Source of the DNA: Halorubrum salinarum | Lineage (GTDB): Archaea; Halobacteriota; Halobacteria; Halobacteriales; Haloferacaceae | Length of the DNA stretch: 64,000 nucleotides | Assembly (NCBI RefSeq): GCF_013267195.1 | Contig: NZ_CP053941.1 | Coordinates: 1,488,001-1,552,000 of the forward strand | Direction of reading: 5' to 3' | Shown: piece after piece, positions 34,055 to 43,094 of the stretch | Layout of the letters: every line of letters starts with the position of its first letter | Position numbering within the stretch: the first letter of the stretch is position 1 | Made by a program: the position numbers and the translations under genes | Notes under the pieces: generated by a model | Database searches by the model: none | Seen by the model: the letters and a program-made list of their open reading frames with translations, nothing else | What the model was told of the DNA's origin: nothing

Positions 34055-37000
34055 CTACGTCGTCCGGAGGTGGCCCTGCTTGGGCTCGTACACCTCGCCC
34101 TTCGTCCGGAGCTTCTCGATCTCCTGCTCGGCCTTCCCCCGGTCCATCCCGATCTCGCCGGCGCGGTCGAGCACCTCGTCGACCGGCGCGCCCTCCTCGT
34201 ACTCCTCTTCGATGTCCGCGATGAGCCCCTTGATGTTCTTGATGCGGTCGCGCTGGCTCTTCGAGGTGCCCGTCTCGACCACGTCGGCGTCGAACTGCCC
34301 CGTCTCCGGGTCGACGCCGATGTCCTTGAGACACGACTCGACGATGTCGGTCGCGCGGTCGGCGTCCTCCCGCTCGACCGTGTCCGACAGGCGGACCCGC
34401 GCGCTCGCCTCCGAGAGCCGCACCAGCGCCTCCAGCTTCCGCGCGGTGACCGGCACCGGCGCGTCCTCGTCGGCGCCCTTCGACCGGAGGTCGACGTAGA
34501 ACTCCTCTATCACCTCCTTCGCCTCCTCGGTCATCGTCGGGTAGCAGTTCCGCTTCGCGTGGGCGATGTACTTGCGGAGCAGTTCCGCGTCGATCTCGGG
34601 CGCGACCTCCTCGGTCACCTCCGCGACCTGCTCCGAGGTGAACTCCGAACTCGACAGCTGCTCGCGCTGGGTGTTGAGCTCGCCGGCGTAGTTCGTCTTG
34701 ATGATGTGCTGGGCCAGCCGGGAGTCATGCTCCGGGTCCGGGCTGTCCGTCACGGTGAAGATGAGGTCGAACCGCGAGATGAGCGCGGGCTCTAAGTCGA
34801 TCTGCTCGCCGATCGGCTCGTACTGGTCGAACCGACCGTACTTGGGGTTCGCCGCCCCGAGCAGCGAGCACCGCGCCTTGAGGGTCGCGTTGATCCCCGC
34901 CTTCGAGACCGAGATCTTCTGCTGTTCGAGCCCCTCGTGCATGGCGGAGCGGTCCGAGGAGTTGTGGACGACGAGCCCGTTCGCGACGAAGTTGTGCGTC
35001 CCCTCGACGGTCAGGTCGTACACCCTCGGTCGCTCGCCGTCGTCGATCCGGGAGAGGATCGACCGCAGTTCCGCCTTCACGGCGCCGACCTCCTCAACGA
35101 CGGCTTCGCGCAAGTCGTCGAACCGGTCCGTCTCGACGGCGCCGGACAGCCAGCGCGACACGGTCGCCTGACTCACGTCGAGCCCCGACGCCACGTCCGC
35201 CTGACTGACGCCGTGAGCGTCGAGCGCCGCCGACAGCGCCGCTCGCGTCTCGCCGACCGGACCGCGGTCGAGCAGTTCGCGAGCGCGCGCTTCCGCCGTG
35301 TCGACCGGCCCGCCGATGACGTCGACGAGGCGCTGCCGGAGCACCTCGCCGCGGTGCTCGACCGACTCGGGCGGGACCGTCTCGACCGACTCGACCCGAC
35401 GCCACTTCACCTCGCCGCGGACGAACTCCCGGAGGTCGTCGAGGTCGGTCTCCGCGACGTCGGTGAGTACCTCCCGGAGTCGCGCGGCCACCGTCTGACG
35501 GACCTCGTCGCTCTCCCCCCACTCGCGGGAGACCTGCTGCTGGGACAGCGTCGTCCCCTCGGCTAGCTCGGACTGCGAGACGTGGTATCGACTCCGGAGC
35601 TCCGAGAGGGTCTCCCACGTCGGCGTCGCGTCGAGCGCGCCGCGGTCTTCGTCCGCCCGCTCGCGCCGCCTCTCGAACGCCGTGAGTATCCGTTCGGCGC
35701 GGTGGAGCGAGACGTTCGCGCTCCCGGTCTCGAAGTCGTGGTACGTGACGGCGCCGATGCCGCACTCGCTCTGGTGGAGCCGTAGCGAGTCGCGACACCG
35801 CGCCAGCACGTCGTCGACCTCCGGGACCACGTCGAGAATCGTGCGGTCGCCGTCGGCGGCGTTGACGATGCGGTCGAGAGATTCGGCCTTCCGCGTGGCC
35901 GTGAAACCGACGTACCGCCGGAACGCCGCGAGCGAGTCCGCGTCGGTCACCGTGAGGTAGTACACGTCGCGCCCGCCGTCTCGCTCACGGTGCTGGAGCT
36001 GGCTCGACACGCCGAACTGTAAGAGGAGGTTCCTGGTGCCGCGGAGGAGGTCTCGGCTCGCCGACGCTATCCGGACGTTCCCCGCGGACTCGTCGACGTG
36101 GCCCTCGCTGTCGGCCAGCGCGCGGACGAACGCGGCCTTCGCCGCGCGGCTCCCCGTCGTCACGGCGGTCGGGAAGCACTTCTCGTCGTACCGACCGAGG
36201 TTCATCCCCGCGTCGAGGACGGCGTCGGCGTGCTCCTTCCCGGTGACCCGGACCGTCTCGACGCCGTCGCCGCGCCGTTCGCTCGGCGGCCGCACCGGCT
36301 CCGCGTCGAACGCCGCCCGCGCCGCGCGCTCGAAGTCGTTGAGGAGGTCGTCGTCAGTGTTCGTGAACCGGACGCCGTAGACGCCCTCGTCGCGGTCGTA
36401 GTAGACGTTGCCGTCACCCGAGAGGTACCCGAGGACGCTCGCCGTAGCGGGGTCGACCCCGTCAGCGTCGACCGTCGGACCGTCGCCGGGCTCGGTCGTC
36501 GGCCCCTCTCCCCCACTCGCGGCCACCGCTCCGCCGTCCGCCGCCGTCGTCGGGATCTCGCGCGGGACGTACACCCAGTCGCCGTCGTTCAGCGCGGCCG
36601 CCTCGCGCTCGACGCGCTCGCCGTCGTCGAGGACGAAGAACGGGTGGTCGGCGGTCGCGGTCAGGGACTCGCCCGCCTCCGTCGTCACTCGGGTCAGTTC
36701 CGACGGCACGTCGTACTCGTGGACCGCCGAAACCGACCGCTCGACGAGGTTTCCGTCCTCGTTCATCGACCAGACGTCGAGGTCGATGTCGCGGATACGT
36801 CGCCCGTTCGAGAGCTCCTCGACCTCGCCGTCCTCGGCCGCTTCCCGCGCCAGCTCTCCGATGCGCTCGACGCGCCCGTCGGCGAGAGAAACCAGCGCGT
36901 CGCCGGTGACGCAGTCCATCTTGTCCAACTCGTCGACCGCCGCGATCCCTTTGTCCGCGAGGACAAGGGCACCGGCTTCGAGCGACCACTGCTGCCCGTC

Positions 37001-38110
37001 GCCGAAGTCGTCTCTCACGGCCGCGGCGGTGAGGCCCGCCGCAGATGATCCTTTTCCTGACGTATAAACTGATCTTGGAGCGATATTCTCGACATAACTG
37101 ATCATCTGACTCTTCCCGGTACCAGGGTCGCCAATAAGGAGCATATGGAGGTCGCCGCGGATCCGCGAGCCGTCGGGGAGGTGCTTCGTGACGCCGGAGA
37201 ACAGCTGGAGGATCATCGCGAGCTTCTCCTCCTCGTAGCCGTAGATGGCGGGCGCGATGGAGCCGACCATCGCCTCGTAGATATCGTCGCGCTCGGAGAG
37301 CTCGATGATGTCGCGTTTGTCCGCCTCAGTGATGTCCATGTCCTCGAACTCCTCGTCCTCGATGGCGATGGAGACGCCGTCCATGTAGAGATCGAAGATG
37401 GCGGACTTCTCGTTGCCCTGCTCGACCTGCTCGATGTGGAGGACGCCGACGCAGGTGACGTGGTCGCCGGGGCTCACCTCGCCGGTGATGTCGTCGACGA
37501 TGTCGACGTCGAGCGACTGGGGGGTCTCGCCGCCGCGCAGCCCCTCGGGCGACTCCTGGATGCGGAGCTTCTGGGAGTCGACGAACTCGGACTGGTCGAA
37601 GTTGACGCGGAACGGGCCCTGTCGCTCGCAGCCCTGGCACTCGTGGGGCTCCTGGAAGCCGCCGTCCGACTGGGGGATGTACGTCATCGTGCCGCAGCGC
37701 TGGCACTCGAAGGCGGCCTCGGTTACCTTCGGACGGACGTCCGTCGCCTTGCGGACGATGCCCTGGATCGAGACGAGCTTGCCGATGTGGTCGTCGTGGA
37801 CCCGAATGCCTCGGATGTCGACGCTCTCGGGGAGGTCCTCGATGCGGACGTGCGCGCGGCCGAGGCTCACGTCGGCGGGGAGGTCGTAGAGCCGCAGCGC
37901 CTCCTCGGCGTACTCGCGCATCTGTTCCGGCTTGTTCAGGAAGTCCTCGGCGAGGTCGCGGTCGAACTGAAAGAGGTCGTCGTAGGAGACGTACAGCGAG
38001 CGCTGCTCGTTGGGGTACCGCTGGGCGAGCTGTCCGATCTCCTCACGGTAGTAGTTGCGATAGAACTGGATGAACCGCTCCGTGAGGTCCTGGGTGCCGG
38101 CCTGAGCCAT
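34055..38110 (-). CDS. mcm: MCM replicative helicase, interrupted by an intein
   Basis: Precursor of 1351 residues; after protein splicing the helicase is 700 residues. It is the ring-forming 3'-5' helicase of the archaeal replication fork. The N-terminal domain has an OB fold with a C4 zinc finger (FECQRCGTMTY, HECQGCERQG). The AAA+ core has Walker A GDPGTGKS (Lys333) and Walker B ending in DELDKMD. The intein is inserted immediately after that Asp (residues 400-1050). The core resumes with SSDRSAMHEGLEQQ, then NPKYGRFD, the arginine-finger region SRFDLIF, and a C-terminal winged helix. Codons for residues about 322-352 around Walker A are A/T-ending, unlike the rest. The ATG at 38110 begins the known N-terminus. 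Confidence 0.96.
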   Translation of the reverse strand: MAQAGTQDLTERFIQFYRNYYREEIGQLAQRYPNEQRSLYVSYDDLFQFDRDLAEDFLNKPEQMREYAEEALRLYDLPADVSLGRAHVRIEDLPESVDIRGIRVHDDHIGKLVSIQGIVRKATDVRPKVTEAAFECQRCGTMTYIPQSDGGFQEPHECQGCERQGPFRVNFDQSEFVDSQKLRIQESPEGLRGGETPQSLDVDIVDDITGEVSPGDHVTCVGVLHIEQVEQGNEKSAIFDLYMDGVSIAIEDEEFEDMDITEADKRDIIELSERDDIYEAMVGSIAPAIYGYEEEKLAMILQLFSGVTKHLPDGSRIRGDLHMLLIGDPGTGKSQMISYVENIAPRSVYTSGKGSSAAGLTAAAVRDDFGDGQQWSLEAGALVLADKGIAAVDELDKMDCVTGDALVSLADGRVERIGELAREAAEDGEVEELSNGRRIRDIDLDVWSMNEDGNLVERSVSAVHEYDVPSELTRVTTEAGESLTATADHPFFVLDDGERVEREAAALNDGDWVYVPREIPTTAADGGAVAASGGEGPTTEPGDGPTVDADGVDPATASVLGYLSGDGNVYYDRDEGVYGVRFTNTDDDLLNDFERAARAAFDAEPVRPPSERRGDGVETVRVTGKEHADAVLDAGMNLGRYDEKCFPTAVTTGSRAAKAAFVRALADSEGHVDESAGNVRIASASRDLLRGTRNLLLQFGVSSQLQHRERDGGRDVYYLTVTDADSLAAFRRYVGFTATRKAESLDRIVNAADGDRTILDVVPEVDDVLARCRDSLRLHQSECGIGAVTYHDFETGSANVSLHRAERILTAFERRRERADEDRGALDATPTWETLSELRSRYHVSQSELAEGTTLSQQQVSREWGESDEVRQTVAARLREVLTDVAETDLDDLREFVRGEVKWRRVESVETVPPESVEHRGEVLRQRLVDVIGGPVDTAEARARELLDRGPVGETRAALSAALDAHGVSQADVASGLDVSQATVSRWLSGAVETDRFDDLREAVVEEVGAVKAELRSILSRIDDGERPRVYDLTVEGTHNFVANGLVVHNSSDRSAMHEGLEQQKISVSKAGINATLKARCSLLGAANPKYGRFDQYEPIGEQIDLEPALISRFDLIFTVTDSPDPEHDSRLAQHIIKTNYAGELNTQREQLSSSEFTSEQVAEVTEEVAPEIDAELLRKYIAHAKRNCYPTMTEEAKEVIEEFYVDLRSKGADEDAPVPVTARKLEALVRLSEASARVRLSDTVEREDADRATDIVESCLKDIGVDPETGQFDADVVETGTSKSQRDRIKNIKGLIADIEEEYEEGAPVDEVLDRAGEIGMDRGKAEQEIEKLRTKGEVYEPKQGHLRTT
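34961..36913 (-). other. intein in MCM with LAGLIDADG homing endonuclease and helix-turn-helix modules
   Basis: 651-residue intein. The splice ends are clear: first residue Cys (CVTGDALVSLADGRV, block A), block B near TATADHPFF, and the C-terminal blocks VYDLTVEGTHNF and VVHN, followed by extein Ser. A dodecapeptide endonuclease is present with both motifs, LGYLSGDGNV and FVRALADSEGHV, each keeping the acidic catalytic residue, so it may be active. Between the endonuclease and the C-terminal splicing block are at least two XRE-like helix-turn-helix segments (SQSELAEGTTLSQQQVSREW and SQADVASGLDVSQATVSRW), which make the intein about 200 residues longer than usual. They may serve DNA target binding. 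Confidence 0.93.
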
Positions 38111-38202
38111 TGCGACACCACTTCGTCGGCATCACGTATGAACCTCCGGTTCGGAGCGGACGTGGTCGCGGCCGCCGTCTCGCTCCGGCGATCCGCCCTC
38201 GG

Positions 38203-38565
38203 CTACGCGCGTTCGACGAACGTCGCGTCGGCGGAGGTACGCCCCTCGTTGAAGGAGAGCACCTTCGCGCGGATCACGTCGCCCGGTTCGAGCCCGCTCG
38301 GGATCTCCTCGGTGAAGACGACGAACCCCTCGACCTTCCCGACGGCGACCTCGTCGCCGGAGTGGTGGTCGGTGAGCTCGGTGACGCCGAACTCGTAGGT
38401 CTCGCCGATCTCGACGGGCGGCTCGCGCTCCTGTGCCGCCTCGTGGGCGCGTTTCGACTCGCGCGCCTCGCTCGACGGCGCGCGGAGCCGGCGGGCGAGC
38501 ACGAACAGCGCGAGCAGCGCGACCGCCACGGCGATACCGACGACGAGCGGCGACGTGGGAATCAT
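38203..38565 (-). CDS. membrane-anchored TRAM-domain protein
   Basis: 120-residue protein: an N-terminal membrane helix (about 5-25) and a basic stop-transfer segment, a short charged linker, then a TRAM domain (about 58-118: GETYEFGVTELTDHHSGDEVAVGKVEGFVVF ... PGDVIRAKVLSFNEGRTSADATFV). TRAM domains are small RNA-binding beta barrels; free-standing TRAM proteins are frequent in archaea and can act as RNA chaperones. The membrane anchor is less common. It lies 92 nt upstream of mcm on the same strand. The ATG at 38565 is preferred over a GTG 24 nt upstream. Confidence 0.8.
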   Translation of the reverse strand: MIPTSPLVVGIAVAVALLALFVLARRLRAPSSEARESKRAHEAAQEREPPVEIGETYEFGVTELTDHHSGDEVAVGKVEGFVVFTEEIPSGLEPGDVIRAKVLSFNEGRTSADATFVERA

Positions 38566-38766
38566 ACCCGTGCGGTCGGCCGCGGCCACCTAAACGGTGT
38601 GGGTACGCGGCGGCGCGACGGGGCCGACCCCCCCGCCTGCGTCTCCCCCGACCGACTCGGCTCCCCCGCGGCCGCATGAGAAACGCCTTTGCCCTCGAAG
38701 CCCCCCTCTCGATCCGATGCGACACAGCCGCGGTTCCCGACGACTCGCGCACGGGTGTGGTGTGCC

Positions 38767-41109
38767 GTGAAGGTCGCGGACGCGGTGCCGGAGTTCGCCG
38801 ACGCCTTCGGGTTCGACGAGTTCAACCGGATGCAGCGGGAGGCGCTGCCGGGCATCTTAGAGACCGACCACAACGTGGTCGCCTCGGCGCCGACCGCCTC
38901 CGGGAAGACGGCGCTCGCCGAGCTCGCCATCTGTAAGACGCTCGACGCGGGCGGGACGGCCCTCTTCGTCGCGCCGCTGCGCGCGCTCACCAACGAGAAG
39001 GAGAGCGAATGGGAGCGCTTCGAGGAGCTCGGCTACTCCGTCTACGTCGTCTCGGGCGAGCGCGACCTCAACCCGCGCCGCGCCGAGCGCGCCGACGTGC
39101 TGGTGACGACCCCCGAGAAGGCCGACAGCGCGACCCGGAAGCACGACTCCGCGCGCTACTCCTTTATCACCGACGTGGACTGCGTCGTCATCGACGAGGT
39201 CCACCTGCTCGACTCCGAGAAGCGCGGCGCGGTGCTCGAAGTCACCGTCTCGCGGCTCCGCCGACTCCAGGACCCCCGCGTCGTGGCGCTGTCGGCGACG
39301 ATGCCGAACATCGACGACGTCGCGGAGTGGCTGGACGCGCCCGCGGAGACGACCTACGCCTTCGACGACGAGTACCGCCCGGTCGACCTGGAGACGGGCG
39401 TGAAGACGTACTCGCACGGCTCGAACGCCTTCGCCGACAAGTACCGGCGGCTCTACCGCGCGCTCGACCTGGCCGAGCCGCACGTCCGCGAGGACGGGCA
39501 GGCCCTGGTGTTCGTCTCCTCGCGGCAGGACACGGTCCAGGCGGCCAAGAAGGCGCGCGACGAGATCACCGAACGCGACATCCCGATCGACTCGCGGGAC
39601 GACTACGACTTCCACAACGAGGCCAAGGAGCTCACCAACGACACGCTCCGCCAGTCGGTCACGGACGGCGTCGGCTTCCACCACGCCGGCCTCGGGAAGG
39701 ACGACCGCGACCGCGTCGAGGAGTGGTTCAAGCAGGGGAAGATCAAGTTCCTCTTCTCGACGTCGACGCTGGCGTGGGGGGTGAACCTCCCCGCGCGCTG
39801 CGTCGTGATCCGCGACACCAAGTACCACGACCCGCTGGAGGGGGAGACCGACATCTCGCCGCTGGACGTGCTCCAGATGCTCGGGCGCGCCGGCCGGCCG
39901 GAGTACGACGACGTGGGGTACGGCTGGGTGGTCTGCGACCGCGCGGACGCCGACAGGTACCGCGAGCTGTTGCGCGACGGCAAGGAGATCGAGTCGCGGC
40001 TCGCCGCCGACCTCGAGTCGCACCTCAACGCCGAGATCGCGATGGGGACGATCCGCGGGCTCGAGGACGTGATGGCGTGGTTGGAGACCACCTTCTACTA
40101 CGTCCGCGCGCGGTCGGAGCCGGACGCGTACGACTTCCCGACGCTCCGCGACCGCGTGCGCGACACGCTCGAATCGCTCGTCGACGACGGGTTCGTCGCG
40201 GCCGACGACGACCTCGCGATCGAGCCGACCGCCCTCGGCCGGCTCGCCTCGAAGTACTACCTCCGACTCGACACCGCGCGCCGCTTCCGCCGCCTCGCCG
40301 ACCGCGAGACGCTGACGGTCGATTCGGTGCTGGAGACGGTCGCGGCCGCCGGGGAGTTCGACTCCGTCTCGGCGCGGTCGGCCGAGTCGGACGCGATCGA
40401 CCGCATCCTCGACGGGCGCGACACCGACTTGGAGGACGGCCACCGCAAGGTGTTCGCCATCCTGCTCGCCGGCATGGCGGACTCGATCCCCTCGGACCTC
40501 CGGTCCGACGCGTGGGTGATCCGACAGAACGCGCTCCGTCTGCTCGCCGCGCTCGCGGAGTTCCTCGACCGCTTCGCCGGCCCGCGCGCCGCCAACCTCG
40601 CCCGCCGCGTCGAGGCGCGCGTCGAGCACGGCGTCTCCCGCGAGGCGGTCGCGCTCACGGCGATCGAGGGGGTCGGCTCCGGTCGCGCCGAGCGCCTCGC
40701 CGACGCCGGCCTCGCCTCCCCGGTCGACGTGGTCGACGCCGGCGCGGCGGGCCTCGAACGCGCCGGCATGAGCGACTCCGTCGCGGAGCGGATCGTCGAC
40801 GCCGCGCGCGACTGCCCCCGCGTCGACGTCGACTGGGGGGACTTCCCCGAGGCCATCGCGGTCGGGGAAAACGAGATGTGCGAGGTCGCCGTCGAGGCCG
40901 TTTCCGGCGGCGCGCGCGCCGGGATCCGCGTCACGGTCAACGACGTGGAGATGACCGCGACGACGACGTACCTCGACGGGACCGCGACGGTCCCGGTCGG
41001 CGTGTTCGGGCCGCCGGACGCCGACGAACTGGAGTTCGTCGTCGAGGTCGCCTTCCCGGACCTCCCGCTGCTCCCCGTCACCGCGACGCGGACGGTCCGG
41101 GTGGAGTGA
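38767..41109 (+). CDS. hel308: ATP-dependent DNA helicase Hel308
   Basis: 780-residue superfamily 2 helicase that unwinds lagging strands at stalled forks. Motifs in order: Q-motif region FDEFNRMQREAL, Walker A APTASGKTALAE, Ia PLRALTNEK, Ib TTPEKAD, DEVH box VIDEVHLLD, III ALSATMPN, V STLAWGVNLPAR, VI QMLGRAGRP. They are followed by the winged helix, ratchet domain (about 470-640) and a helix-hairpin-helix (IEGVGSGRAERLADAGL). The C-terminus adds a beta-rich extension of about 100 residues beyond the usual length, present as a smooth continuation. The GTG at 38767 (VKVADAVPEF) is chosen because family similarity begins there. Confidence 0.93.
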   Translation: MKVADAVPEFADAFGFDEFNRMQREALPGILETDHNVVASAPTASGKTALAELAICKTLDAGGTALFVAPLRALTNEKESEWERFEELGYSVYVVSGERDLNPRRAERADVLVTTPEKADSATRKHDSARYSFITDVDCVVIDEVHLLDSEKRGAVLEVTVSRLRRLQDPRVVALSATMPNIDDVAEWLDAPAETTYAFDDEYRPVDLETGVKTYSHGSNAFADKYRRLYRALDLAEPHVREDGQALVFVSSRQDTVQAAKKARDEITERDIPIDSRDDYDFHNEAKELTNDTLRQSVTDGVGFHHAGLGKDDRDRVEEWFKQGKIKFLFSTSTLAWGVNLPARCVVIRDTKYHDPLEGETDISPLDVLQMLGRAGRPEYDDVGYGWVVCDRADADRYRELLRDGKEIESRLAADLESHLNAEIAMGTIRGLEDVMAWLETTFYYVRARSEPDAYDFPTLRDRVRDTLESLVDDGFVAADDDLAIEPTALGRLASKYYLRLDTARRFRRLADRETLTVDSVLETVAAAGEFDSVSARSAESDAIDRILDGRDTDLEDGHRKVFAILLAGMADSIPSDLRSDAWVIRQNALRLLAALAEFLDRFAGPRAANLARRVEARVEHGVSREAVALTAIEGVGSGRAERLADAGLASPVDVVDAGAAGLERAGMSDSVAERIVDAARDCPRVDVDWGDFPEAIAVGENEMCEVAVEAVSGGARAGIRVTVNDVEMTATTTYLDGTATVPVGVFGPPDADELEFVVEVAFPDLPLLPVTATRTVRVE

Positions 41110-41198
41110 CGGCGTCGCCCTCGCCCGCTGCCGGCGCTCCGCATCCCCGATAAACCCCGTCACGAGCGCTTTTCAGCCATTCCGCGGCCAGTCGCCCC

Positions 41199-41966
41199 AT
41201 GCCGCAGCGACTCCGCGTGCTGGCCGGCGACTGCGAGGTAACCGACCGCGGCGACCGCACCCGCACCCACCGGGGACGGGTCGTCGTCCTGATCAAACCC
41301 GACGACACGACGCTCGTCCACGACGCCGACGGCTACCAGCCCGTCGCGTGGCTCACCCGCCCCGAGAGCGTCGTCGTCGAGGGCGACGGCGACGGGTTCA
41401 CCGTCACCGCCCGCGACGGCTCCCGGCGGCTCCGCGTCGTCGCGGCGGAGGCGACCGCGAGCCGCGCGCTCCCCGTCACCGAGGCCGGCGTCCCGGTCGG
41501 GACCTGCCCCGACGACGGCGGGCCGCTCGTTCGCTCGCGCGGCGACGTGGTCTGCCTGGACTGCGAGGAGCGGCGCGGCCTGCCGGCGGGCGCCAGCGTA
41601 ACCGACGCGACCTGCGACGACTGCGGGCTCCCGAAGATCCGCGTCGAGCGCGGCGAGCCCTTCCACCTCTGTCTCGACCCGGGCTGTGACCCCATGGCGG
41701 AGGCCGTCAGCGACCGCTTCGACGGCGTCTGGGACTGCCCCGACTGCGACGGCGACCTCCGGGTCCGCTCCGCGCCCGGCCGCGTCTACCTCGGCTGCGG
41801 GAACTACACGGACTGCGAGACGACCTTCTCGTTCCCGGCCGGCGTCGTCGTCGACGAGTGCGACTGCGGGCTCCCCGTCTTCGAGACTGCGGCGGGGCTC
41901 GGCTGTCTGGACGGGACCTGCGCGCTCGACGGTCGCGCGGTGAGGAACGAGGCGGGCTCCGAGTGA
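41199..41966 (+). CDS. nucleic-acid-binding protein: NucS-like N-terminal domain plus topoisomerase-type zinc ribbons
   Basis: 255 residues. The N-terminal 85 (LRVLAGDCEVTDRGDR, GRVVVLIKPDDTTLVHD, GYQPVAWL) resemble the DNA-binding N-terminal domain of the NucS/DUF91 nuclease. The C-terminal NucS nuclease domain is absent, and instead there are repeated cysteine clusters (CPDDGG..CLDCEE, CDDCGLPK..CLDPGCD, CPDCDGDL..CGNYTDC, CDCGLPV..CLDGTC) like the C4 zinc ribbons of topoisomerase I. It follows hel308 by about 90 nt on the same strand, fitting a role in DNA repair or fork processing. Domain resemblance is by eye. Confidence 0.75.
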   Translation: MPQRLRVLAGDCEVTDRGDRTRTHRGRVVVLIKPDDTTLVHDADGYQPVAWLTRPESVVVEGDGDGFTVTARDGSRRLRVVAAEATASRALPVTEAGVPVGTCPDDGGPLVRSRGDVVCLDCEERRGLPAGASVTDATCDDCGLPKIRVERGEPFHLCLDPGCDPMAEAVSDRFDGVWDCPDCDGDLRVRSAPGRVYLGCGNYTDCETTFSFPAGVVVDECDCGLPVFETAAGLGCLDGTCALDGRAVRNEAGSE

Positions 41967-41987
41967 GGGCGCCGCGGAACGACCGGC

Positions 41988-42974
41988 CTACTCCGCGAGC
42001 TGCTGGCGGCCCGGCGCGATGAGGCGGTCGAGGTACTCCGCGAGCGCGCCCTTCGCGTCCGCCGGGTGGAGCTCGCCCGACTCCAGGTCGGCCTCCAGGT
42101 CGTCGTAGGCGTCGTACTCCAGGTTCCCGCCGTACTCCTCCGGGCGCTCGACGGTCACCGCGTCGAACCGCGGGAACACGTGGTACTCGAACACCTGGAG
42201 GACGGGGTTCTCCCGCTCGGCGCCGTCGTCGGTCGGCTCGGGGTCGGCCGTCGGCGGGCAGTAGGCGTCGTTCACCTTCGACTCGATGTCCTCGCGGGAG
42301 TCCTCCATCGAGATGGTGACGCCCTCGCTGGAGGACATCTTCCCGCGGCCGGTGCCGAGGTCGGCGATAAGCGGCGTGTGGAGGCTCGTCGGCGGCTCGC
42401 GGTCGATGCTCGGCAGCACGTCGCGAGCGAGCATGTGGACCTTGCGCTGCTCCATCCCGCCGACCGCGAGGTCGACGCCGAGGTACGGGATGTCGAGCGC
42501 CTGCATCAGCGGGTAGACGGCCTGCGACACCTTCACCGAGTCGCCCGAGCTGATCTCCGCCATCGCGCGCTCGGCGCGGGCGAGGGTGGTCTCCAGTTCG
42601 AGGGCGTGGAGGTCGAGCGTGTAGTCGTCGTCGAGCTGGAAGTCGGAGCCGAGGACGAACTGCGTGTTCGACTCGTCAAGTCCGTAGGCGATGAACTGGT
42701 CGCGCATCCGCTCGGCGGTGTGGCGGATCTCCTCGAACGACCCCTTGTCGTTCAGGTAGGCGTGTACGTCGGCCAGAAGCACGGTGACCTCGAAGCCCGC
42801 CTCCTGGAGGTCGATGAGCTTGTTCGCGGTGAGCATGTGACCGATGTGGAGCACGCCCGAGGGCTCGTAGCCGACGTACGCCCGCTTGCCCTCGGGGTCG
42901 TCGGCCAGCGCCTCGATCTCCGCCTCGGTGACCACCTCGGCCGCGTTCCGGGTGATCAGCTCGTGAGCGTCCAT
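41988..42974 (-). CDS. tyrS: tyrosine-tRNA ligase
   Basis: 328-residue class I synthetase of archaeal type that charges tRNA-Tyr. It carries the HIGH signature (VLHIGHMLTA), the archaeal TyrRS stretch VSQAVYPLMQALDIPYLGVDLAVGG contacting tyrosine and ATP, and the KMSSS loop (GKMSSSEG). The C-terminal anticodon-binding region is short, as in archaea. A TATA element (TCATATG on the minus strand near 42997-43003) lies a leaderless distance before the ATG at 42974. The TrpRS alternative is unlikely given the VYPLMQA motif. Confidence 0.93.
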   Translation of the reverse strand: MDAHELITRNAAEVVTEAEIEALADDPEGKRAYVGYEPSGVLHIGHMLTANKLIDLQEAGFEVTVLLADVHAYLNDKGSFEEIRHTAERMRDQFIAYGLDESNTQFVLGSDFQLDDDYTLDLHALELETTLARAERAMAEISSGDSVKVSQAVYPLMQALDIPYLGVDLAVGGMEQRKVHMLARDVLPSIDREPPTSLHTPLIADLGTGRGKMSSSEGVTISMEDSREDIESKVNDAYCPPTADPEPTDDGAERENPVLQVFEYHVFPRFDAVTVERPEEYGGNLEYDAYDDLEADLESGELHPADAKGALAEYLDRLIAPGRQQLAE

Positions 42975-43094
42975 ACCTCCGAGTGTGCGTTCCCGGACAT
43001 ATGACTTCTGGATGCGTGCCGACGACTCACGCGGAGCGCCGCCAGCGCGGCCGTCGACCGCCGGATCCTCGGTTTCGAGGCGACCGGGTCGGGG

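Noticed and set aside
34961-36913. Reading the MCM insertion as a fused regulatory domain
   Set aside because: Cys at the N-end, VVHN plus Ser at the C-end and the LAGLIDADG motifs identify it as an intein that is spliced out.
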